Assembly: GCA_030295235.1 (NCBI GenBank)
Contig: AP026144.1
Span: forward strand, 744,001 to 808,000
Reading direction: 5' to 3'
Origin: Fistulifera solaris
Taxonomy: Eukaryota; Bacillariophyta; Bacillariophyceae; Naviculales; Stauroneidaceae
DNA length: 64,000 bases
Position 1 is the first letter of the stretch, and each line of letters starts with the position of its first letter. A program made the position numbers and the translations under genes. This document shows, piece by piece, positions 53,582 through 64,000 of the stretch. The notes beneath the pieces are model-generated. The model was not told the origin of the DNA and ran no database searches. It was given only the letters and a program-made list of their open reading frames with translations.

Positions 53582-55734
53582 TTACCTCGACCGTTTAGCG
53601 ATTGCGTACCTTTGGATCCATCGTCGAATCGTAACAACCCTCCATCCATTTTGACTCGCCATTCTAAATAACGGCAAAACGTCTCGCAAGAGAAGCCCAA
53701 CACAATTATATCCGTCAATTGCAACTATCTCGTCTCCAGGTCGAAACAAGTTATAAAATTCAGCGAATCCTTTCTTGCCATTTTTCTCACTATACCCTTC
53801 TATTTTACACACGCCTCGTTTTTCGCCTAACCTAAGACAAAAACCCTCTGGCACAAGAGGTAGCAAGAAAGTAAGATAACGCGAGTCTGTTTCTTGAGTA
53901 GGATGCGCCATTGGAAGATGAAAAGGTGGTTGTTGCCCCGCAATGACTTTTCGCGTTACACGCATGACTTTGGCCCCAAACCCATTCGGCGCAACCATAA
54001 GATCCATAGCTTTTCGAATGTCCTTCTTACATGGCTCTCCGTCGACATGCGTAATTACATCACCAGGATGAATCAATTTGCAGACTTCAGCGTATCCTTT
54101 ATCCCCTTTTTCACCACGAGAGAACTCAACGAATGCTACACTTCCGTCTCGCTTTTCTCCGATCTTCATTCGGAAGCCCTCGGAACATACCGGAAGAATA
54201 ACCTCGATTGACTTAGATGAGCTTGCGACAGAGTCTGTTACCTTGAGACAACGCCTCTTCTTAGGGGTGTAGTCAGAGTCGGAATCTTCTTTTGTTGAAT
54301 CGTCGAGCTCTGGTGGACTCTCATTGTATTTCCGCTCATTCTCATCGTCATAATCCGAATACAAATCACCGTGGTCCTGTATTGAAGCGGGCGATGCATC
54401 CATCATTTGGTGATTGTTTGGAAGCGTCTTCAATGTCGAAGTCACGTGGGCGTTTGTCAGCAAAGAAAGTTCCTTATGTGCCGCCTTCAGTTGTTGTAGC
54501 CTAACATCCATTCGAGGCTTGGAGACAGGACTTGGCGATTGCTCTTCAAAATCAAGTCGAATGGCAGACAGAATGTTGAGATTCTGTTCAGGCGATCTAC
54601 GTAATCGCGTAGGAGAATGGTTTGTGCACAAAGTGCAGTACCAGTCACCGTCGGGAACGCCCTTCAGTGGTGGCTGAAGACATAATAAATGAAATGCTCG
54701 ACAACATGAATTGCAAACAATAAGCAGACCTCCGTCTTTGCAAAAGCAACATTGATCCGGTTCTCGACGTCGCTTATTCTTCAGCAGATTGTACGCCGCG
54801 CGGTTCCTTCCCTTCCATTTGTAGTATTGCACCAACACTGTTTCCATTGGTCGGTTCATCAGTCGAGCAGCTTCCCGAAAATTCTTTCCTTGGCCTATGA
54901 CGGAATTACGGCAAAGGGTATCGAATTTTTAGATTCTGCCTGACTAAATTCGACTGATAAACCCGGACGCTGTGCAAATATCCTGTAAAACATTCGTGTT
55001 GCTCTTTCTAAATCATAATTCGCGCAATGCAATGCTTCCAACAGTACCATTCTTATGTTAAAGTCGTCTGATTGATTAAGATATTGCTCTGAAGGAAAAC
55101 GGCGTTCCACGAAGTCAACCCGTTAGATGATGGGAAGTGAATCGAACTACAATTAAGTACAAGCAAATGAGTTCTTACCGAGTTCGTGCGCCAATAATGC
55201 GGCAGCTCTCTGTGAATCCCAGATTTGATCAGTACCTAGATCAGCTGAAGTAAAGTCATCACCTTCAATGCGCGAATGAACATCTGCTTGATACATGGCA
55301 CCAATTCGAATAGACTTTTTTCCCCCCTCATTTCCTGACGACACCTTTCTCGCCGACTCATTTTCTCCTTTCTCAGAACGTTTCCGCTTTTCAAACCTAG
55401 CATCAATTTCGTCTTGTAGTGCTGCTGCGGGAATCTCCGTAATATCGTAATATGTGAGACGCATTTCCTCCGAACGTTTCTTTATCGAAAGATCTTTCGA
55501 TACCAATTTTGTTGCTGAGGGCAATGACAGATCGATGAAAACTTCGTCAAAACCTGATTTGAGCGGCAGCTGCTTTTTTCTTTCTTCTAGTTTTTCGTCC
55601 TGTTGCGGTACATGCGCAACAGGAGACAGCGCTATACATTGTCGATCTTCGAGGCGACGATTTTCATTAAAAGTGGTATCGTAAGCCACATCAGAAAATA
55701 GTCGCGACGAACGTCTATTAGTAGCACCATTCAT
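53582..55734 (-). CDS. ELM2-SANT-PHD-PDZ-PDZ chromatin protein
   Basis: Three exons are likely. Exon 1 starts at ATG 55734 (MNGATNRRSSRLFSDVAYDT) and carries an ELM2-type core (IRIGAMYQADVHSRIEG). Splicing of GTAAGAACTC to CTTCAG joins LLAHEL to EQYLNQSDDFNIRMVLLEAL. Exon 2 to 3 probably joins GLSVEFS to QGKNFREAARLMNRPMETVL, a SANT-like helix set ending YYKWKG. Next is a PHD finger (QCCFCKDGGLLIVCNSCCRA, YCTLCTN). Two PDZ-like repeats follow (GYAEVCKLIHPGDVITHVDG and GFAEFYNLFRPGDEIVAIDG). ELM2-SANT units recruit histone deacetylases; PHD fingers read H3 tails. Its role in chromatin is inferred. The exon 2-3 junction is less sure. Confidence 0.82.
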
Positions 55735-56093
55735 GCTTCATCCGTGCTTTCAGCTGAAGACTCGAACTTTACCTAAATAATGGCTTGTTAGGCTTATTGT
55801 GCCACACTGAAACTCCTCAAGTAGATCAGTCCTCGTGTCTCCATTGTCTTTTCTATAAATGAATGAGTGAAAAATGTTTTCAATGTTTTGTTGTTGTCGT
55901 CGAAGGTTAGTGCCAGCAGTTTTTACGTCTAAACGTTTCTCTTCAACACGCATATACTCGGCGTGTATCGCACCGGTAACTATGGCTTAAACAGCGTTGT
56001 AATAACCTGTTGCAAATATATGGTAATCTGGGTTAGGGTTAAAGTAACTATTCCTGAGTCCTTTGTTAACTTCACAATAGCTGTTTGGGTCAA
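55735..56093. other. Intergenic; telomere-like motif at retroelement start
   Basis: A TTAGGGTTA motif occurs at about 56032, inside CTGGGTTAGGGTTAAAG. A single occurrence is not a telomere. No gene is seen. Confidence 0.4.
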
Positions 56094-59000
56094 TTCGACT
56101 ACGCAGAATTCAATTTTCGACTCCAAAAGTTCATCAGATCAACCGATCATTTGCTTTTCAGCATGGATAATCATGGTCCAAACGCCGAAGAGCCTCGGAA
56201 TCGGCGATCGGTGAGGTTTGGCGAAGATCAAATTCACTACGTCGAACGTCTCGAACCGAGTACAGAAGAAGAGACAGTACCGGCTATTCGTACTGGTCAC
56301 AGTGAATCTCAAAGTACTAAGAACGCTAATCACTTAGGGACAAACGGTACTGCACCACGATGCTGTGACTGCAGTCGGCGCTCTCACTGTCTACAACGGA
56401 AAAAATGCGCATGTAAACGTAATGGAGTCCATTGTACCAACTGTATCTGCGCTGACTGCCATAACAAAGAAACTGCTACGGATACCACAACCACAACTCA
56501 CAACGTTAACGGACGAGATCTTGTTGTAGACTTCGTTGCCCCAACGGCACCAACGGAAACCAACGACACCTCCGTTCACAACATCAACGGACGAGAAATT
56601 GTCGTCGAGGTCGTTCAACCAACAACTGCTCAAGTGCCTTGGCACCATCGCACTAGACTCACGGACAAAAAACAGACAAAGGGACAATACTCGAAACACC
56701 AATCAGGCCCAGGACACTATTGCACTTCAATTCAATAATGGGGAACCAGCACTAAACCAAGAAGCCGAACCACGCGAAACAACTATGCCCCGTATTGAGA
56801 TTGATGATGGTAGACTACTAAACGAAGACAAGGATGATGACTCTGAGGCAGAAAGGGGAGAAAGCTTTACACCGCACAACAATTATGAACCTTTCCTCAC
56901 CCCTGAACCCGATGCGGACCTTCCGGATTTCGTTGAAGAAGAGGCACACAGAAAAATCAAAGAAGTCTACGGAGACCATCCCCATAACAATGATGGCACC
57001 CATCTCACGGGAGGAATACCAGCGGACATTGATGCAAAATGGCAAGAATGGTACTACAAATTGGTATCTTACCCATCCCGTAGCTACATGCTGTCTAAAT
57101 GTGCGACATCAAAAGATTCCTAAACCTCCTAGTTGAAGAAATGAAGAATGTCCGAGTGCATAGAACAGCCAACTTTGAACGAGTAATTGTCTTCTGCATT
57201 GTCATCCTGGAACGATGCCCAACAGTCAAGGGACATAAGAACATCACGAACAGGCTCAATGACCGAATGGACATGTGGGCAAACGAACATTTCGAAGCAC
57301 TGTTTACGGACACTTTGTACACAAAGGCACATCGCGCTTCCCGGAAGCGCAAAGAATCGATGGAAGAGCTGGCACGACAATTCGACCTCACATTAAAGTC
57401 AGGAAGAACAAAAGAAGCAATGCAACAGCTCAAAACTACCCATCAAAAAGGCGGTGTACTTGACCCTGATGAAATCGATGAAAAAACAGGACGCCAAAGT
57501 CATAGACGTGTTAGAAGAAAAACACCCTGAGATGCGAGTCCCTGACCTTGATCGACCCGGGGGGCACAGTGCTTTTGAACACCATGACAACCTCCCACCA
57601 GTGATACCGCTTCGAATCTCATCAGATGCCATTGAAACAACAGCTACCAAGCTACACGGAAGTGGAGGACCAAGCGGGATTGATTCTGTCACATTCAAGA
57701 ATTGGCTTCTTGCTCATGGCAAAGCATCCTACAGCTCTCAGAAAAGAAATGGCAGAATGGACGGAATGGATTTCTAATGGTAATCCACCATATGCAGCTA
57801 TTCGGGCTCTGATGAATGCTAGATTGATTGCTCTAGACAAAAAGCCAGGAATTCGGCCTGTTGCGGTTGGCGAAATCTTCCGAAGACTTATGGGTAAACG
57901 GTTCTTAAAGTCACAGGATACACCGCGACCGTTGTTTGTGGAAATCTTAATCTTTGCGTGGGGTTACCATCCGGAATGGAAGGCGGTTCATGCAATGCAC
58001 CAGAAATACATCAAGGCGCGCCAAGCAACAGCAGAAAAACAAATCACTCACTTTGAAGGCCACGATATATACCCTACAGCACTAGAAGTTCAAATGGAAG
58101 TTGAAGATACAGAAGAGATTTATGATTATGATGATTTCCTTGATGACGATCTAATTGAAGAATTTGTATCCGACCCCCGAATTAATGCTTTTGGTTGATG
58201 CACGAAATGCATTTAATGAAATCAGCCGACTTTCACTTCTCTGGACTGTCCGCCATCTTTGGCCACAAGGATCTCGATTTGCATTTAATTGCTATCGCCA
58301 TGCTTCAACTCTCTTCATTCGGAAACAAAATGAATTTGCCATGACGATCCAAAGCAGAGAAGGAGTTGCTCAAGGAGACCCCTTGAGCATGATCCTTTAT
58401 GGACTAGCTCTTGCTCCAATTACCCAAACCATTCGCGACGGAAGTCGATGACATTGTATCACCTTTCATCATGACGATGCAGCATTTGCAGGTAAAGCGT
58501 CCAGTATTGACAAGGCAATGCAAATTCTTATGCAACTTGGTCCAGATCGCGGTTACTTCCCAGAACCCGAAAAGAGTATTGTTGTATGCCGTGAAATCCG
58601 ACGAACAAAGCTGCAAGCTCATTCTCGAGAAATATGGGTTTCAGTACACACGCGGACATCGATACTTGGGAGGATTTATTGGCTCATCAGTCGAGCGACA
58701 AGTGGGTTATGGCAAAAATCAACGAATGGGTAAGCACTCTGACGACACTTTCCGAAGTCGCCAAAAGATACCCCCAAGCCGCCCTATTCAGGATTTTGTC
58801 GGTCACTCCAAATGGAATGGCAATACGTCCAACGAGTCATTCCTGGAATATCTCATCTCTTTGCACCCCTTGAGAAATGCATCCAGAAGAAATTCCTCCC
58901 GGCACTACTTGGCGAAGATCAGCCGATCACAGGTGACTTGCGGGAAATTCTCTCTCTCAGCACAAAAGCAGCGGGGATTGGCATTTGGAACCCGGTAAAG

Positions 59001-60080
59001 ACATGCGAACACAACTTCTCTACCTCACAAGAAATCACGAAACTCATCTCAAACAGTTTATACAGCAACACAGAATTAAACGTTGGAGAGCATCTTTCAC
59101 ATGCCACAGTAGAGAAAAACAGTGCCGCAAAAATCCGATTTCAAAACGAAATTCAAACGCTTGACGAAATCTGTATTGGAAGACCAGATGAAGAGAAGAC
59201 TTCTTCGAGCAAAATCAACAGGAATTTGGCTCTCGGTGCGTCCACAGACATTCACGGACACCGAACTCTCAAAAGACGAATTCCGTGACAGTCTACGAAT
59301 TCGCTCGGGACTCCCAATTCTTGATCTCCCCAAGAAGTGTGATGGATGCAATAAACCTTTTACAGTCGAACATGCACAACAATGCAAAAACGGTGGACTT
59401 GTTATCCAGAGACACGACGATCTGAAAGCGGAATTCATGTCTCTTTGCACGCAAGCCTTTGGACCCAAATCTGTTCGCGATGAGCCTACCATTCACACAT
59501 TTGGCAACAGCAACAACAGTACACAGGTTCAAGAGCTTCGAGGGAGATGTTTCGGCCTATGGCTTTTGGAATGAGAGACGAACGACCATTTTCGATGTCC
59601 GAGTTACTGATACCGACGCACCGTCATACAGAAACCGTGACCCGATTAAGGTTCTGGCTTCTCAAGAGCGTGAAAAGCGTAGCATGTACGGACCCCCTTG
59701 CCACGAACGCAGACGAGACTTCACTCCCCTGGTCTTTTCCATTGACGGAATGATGGGACAACAGGCTATTTCAGCATCGAGACAGCTTGCAAGAAAACTT
59801 CAGCCGGAAGTGGAACAAGCCATACTCCGAGATCTGTGGCTTCATCCGGTAGCGCATGAGTCTTTCCCTGGTCAGGTCAGTTAGTATGCTTCTCGCGAAA
59901 TCCAAGAGAAGGAATGCCAAAACGGAATCCCCCCTCATTGGGAAACGGGCTCGGGACTGGCCCTCTACTAGCGCACTAAGGCTAGAGAGTTAGAACCAAA
60001 GCTTACTCAGGGAAGTGTCAGACTGAAATATATGTGAATGAAAAGTGGAAAATTCAGTCGAATGTCAAGATTAGATTCTA
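56094..60080 (+). mobile_element. Non-LTR-like retroelement, broken (fossil)
   Basis: About 4 kb. The 5' part has a charged frame (MDNHGPNAEEPRNRRSVRFG) and a Cys cluster resembling a CXC/TCR metal-binding motif (CDCSRRSHCLQRKKCACKRN). The centre carries reverse transcriptase landmarks (GGPSGIDSVTFKNW, LLVDARNAFNEISRLSLLW, EGVAQGDPLSMILYGLALAP). The 3' part has a zinc-finger-like CDGCNKPFTVEHAQQCKNGG and an endonuclease-like end (RRDFTPLVFSIDGMMGQQA). It is followed by a non-coding tail that recurs at 31277-31437. No long terminal repeats are seen. It is broken, with at least five interruptions; the good match of the tail copies suggests moderate age. Confidence 0.82.
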
Positions 60081-61531
60081 CAAAACAGCAGTGCTTCATT
60101 GCCAAAGTTCCAAGTTCAGCTTGGAGAAAGATCCAAAGACATCCAATTCAACGTTGCGTCAACACAAAGAATAAATGTGTGGACAGAATTGGACCCTCCA
60201 GAGGTTAAAGAAGCGGTATCCAACTCCCATTTCCGAACTTCATGCCAAAGAGAGTCAAAAGATCTTCTTCAGCATTGCAAAAATGCATGAAAAGTTTGTA
60301 CACTGTCCATTTTTTGCAGAAAAAGGAACCCAAATAACAACTTATGTGGTTGTTCCAACAATCTCATTACAACGTTGGAAAGGTCCTACAGAAGTCAACA
60401 AGCAAACTGGCTTTACAAGTAACACATTAATAACAAATCAAGAGTTTCAACCTGGCAGTGAACACCCAATGTTCCAGGACGTGTAATCTAAATATGTATG
60501 GAGTAGTAAACCATTTTGTAACAATAATCCAAAGCTGCAAAATATTCTGCTTTTGGCTAAATGTCAAGCTGTTCCTGCGACTGTGAAGACCTTGCCACTC
60601 TTCATTCTACTACCTCAAGGCATCACCTTGGTTAGTTCTTTTAGTTATTTGTAGTTCAGTCTTCTATTGCAACACTTGCGATGGCATTGTATCAGTTTGA
60701 TTTGTCATTGATAGACAAGTCATTGCATCCACCCATCATATTACATTCATGTTCAAACCCACTTGGATTCTTCACGCGTAGAACACCTGATGGACTTTCC
60801 TATTGAAGAGCCCTTGTGCTGGCAAAGAGAGTTGAGTTTCGTTGCATACAAAGATCTTCTACTCTTGCTTGTATTTCTCCTTTTATTAATCATTTATAGT
60901 TTTTACTACCGCTAGTCAAAAATTAATGACCCTAGCTCTTTGCACCATTGAGTACATTTTGAATGATACTAAAAACAATGTCGCAGGGGTGTATTTTTTA
61001 TTTGATTTGTAGCGGCTCAAAGCAGCAATTATCCATAGTTGATTTGGCTTTCAAAATGAGGCCAGAAGAACTGAGTAAATGGTACAAACAATTCAGTTAT
61101 GTCACTGGTTCCATTTAGTAATGCAATTTTTGCTTTCAAACTTGCTGAAGAAGGAAGGACAAGATATAGTACCTTCAGAATCTTATCATAATCAGACCTT
61201 TTTGATTTTGTGAGCAAACAGCAGTACAGCTACTAAACAAAGACTAACGCGTCCATCAAGTCATGGGTGAGAGTGTCAACGACATAATGACGAAGGGCTA
61301 GAGTCCAGAAAGATAAAATATTGGAGTACATAAGGTACTTGAGGGAAGCTACCTTAGGACTTGGGAGTGAATGTTTGACCCAAGCGCTTGTAAATTGCAG
61401 TGGCTTTTGTTTTCATCAGTAATAGGTCCCAGCTGATCAGACACTAGGTAAGGATAGTATAAATTCAATCATCCTGCTATATACTGTCTCAAGTTCAGGA
61501 CTATTCAACGTGAAATCGGAAGGATCATCAT
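60081..61531. other. Gene-poor DNA after the retroelement
   Basis: Two short overlapping frames at 60099-60486 (for example KIFFSIAKMHEKFVHCPFFA) look like decayed coding DNA of unknown origin. The rest is AT-rich with no supported feature. Confidence 0.45.
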
Positions 61532-63331
<1,800 letters not shown>

Positions 63332-63646
63332 TTAAGGGCAACCACCACATTCGAGGCGACCCAGAATGCGGAGTGAGTTCGCAACGGCGTTGCGGATGGG
63401 GGTGTTTCTCCAGCAGCGTTCTTGAGGCTCGGAGATATAGGGAACACCGTAGTAGCAAACACGGTATTCGTCATCATTGAATCCGCAAGTGAAGCTTTCA
63501 CAGTTCTCCAAGACGACTCCCAGATCACGGGCGGGGCCGACCGCCGATAGATGCGACTTGTCTTCTTCGTTAGCGGTAACAGTGTGGCTGCTGAAGCCAA
63601 CCACAGCGAGAATCAAGGCGTAGCGGATGAAAGAGAAAGACTTCAT
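63332..63646 (-). CDS. Small secreted Cys-rich protein
   Basis: 104 residues from ATG 63646. The signal peptide is MKSFSFIRYALILAVVGFSS, with cleavage likely near TVTANEED. The mature part has six Cys in a spaced pattern: NCESFTCGFNDDEYRVCYYG, ERCWRNTP and LECGGCP, suggesting three disulfide bonds. It is probably exported from the cell. No family is recognised; a secreted peptide or wall protein is possible. Confidence 0.7.
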   Translation of the reverse strand: MKSFSFIRYALILAVVGFSSHTVTANEEDKSHLSAVGPARDLGVVLENCESFTCGFNDDEYRVCYYGVPYISEPQERCWRNTPIRNAVANSLRILGRLECGGCP

Positions 63647-64000
63647 GATAATCTTTTGTAGGAGTAAAGAGACTGTGTGAGCTGGTTTCGAAACGATTTG
63701 GAAGCGCTGTAAATAATTGTCTCGAACGATAATTTGTGTCAACCTCGGTCGACGTTTTCACAGGAAAAAGACCATTGGCCGCCGGGATGACGCATTACCC
63801 AAGACGCATGACCTTGTGGGCGTAAAAAAGTTGGCGGAGTTGTTAAAAGTTGATAGTGAACGTTCTTTACTACTGTAGAATTCAGGTAGTAAAACATGCT
63901 ACTCGGAGTACGTGAAAATATACTGAAATACGAAAACCTACTCTATTGAGATGACGCAGGTTAAAGGCCCAAACAGATACATACCCAACTTACTACGTGG
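63647..64000. other. Intergenic at window end
   Basis: Promoter of the Cys-rich protein and a TACTCGGAGTACGTG motif near 63900. No gene is seen. Confidence 0.4.

Noticed and set aside
56028-56045. TTAGGGTTA as telomeric DNA
   Set aside because: Only about one and a half units in the middle of a gene-rich window.

Overview
The window reads as nuclear DNA of a pennate diatom of the Phaeodactylum type; the species is inferred. Genes are dense, with short GT-AG introns. Several plastid proteins begin with a signal peptide followed by a Phe at the cleavage point (NA|FQT, QS|FTV, SG|FVV, TA|FQP), the hallmark of import into a complex red-algal plastid. One peroxiredoxin-like gene has an in-frame UGA and a SECIS-like hairpin in its 3' UTR, so this organism probably makes selenoproteins.

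Layout. 0-16 kb: a large inverted duplication (1-560 against 13465-14023) encloses two tandem secreted proteins with Lys/Ser tails, a bZIP-like regulator, the plastid sulfolipid synthase SQD2 and an Mpo1-like membrane protein. Three small paralogous genes with related promoters follow. 16-22 kb: a FAD4-type plastid desaturase, two secreted Ser-Gly-Lys repeat proteins that share one exon plan, and a plastid glucose-6-phosphate 1-epimerase between them. 23-29.3 kb: the splicing factor BUD13, a RING protein, a 336-bp hAT-like MITE with an 8-bp target duplication, the signal peptidase SEC11 and a p24 cargo receptor. 29.3-31.9 kb: AT-rich DNA with retroelement tail debris. 31.9-46.4 kb: an unknown protein, a GNAT-PhzF fusion, a roughly 1,900-residue Tudor-like/PLU-1-like/TFIIS-M/SPOC protein and a GOST-type seven-helix membrane protein. 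46.8-55.7 kb: an unknown nuclear-type protein, the selenoprotein, a divergent kinesin, a 35-residue repeat region and an ELM2-SANT-PHD-PDZ-PDZ chromatin protein. 56-60 kb: a broken non-LTR-like retroelement fossil. 61.5-64 kb: cytosolic-type GAPDH and a small secreted Cys-rich protein.

Themes. Two genes make or modify the anionic thylakoid lipids (SQD2 for SQDG, FAD4-like for PG), with an Mpo1-like lipid gene nearby. Four secreted Lys/Ser/Gly-rich proteins lie within 20 kb and are candidates for cell-wall or silica-associated matrix. SEC11 and p24 both serve the secretory pathway.

Caution. About seven conserved host genes change frame by one base, three of them in or beside homopolymer runs. 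One such run differs (C6 against C5) between the two arms of the inverted repeat. Uncorrected indel errors are therefore a real possibility, and several genes here are annotated across such a point.
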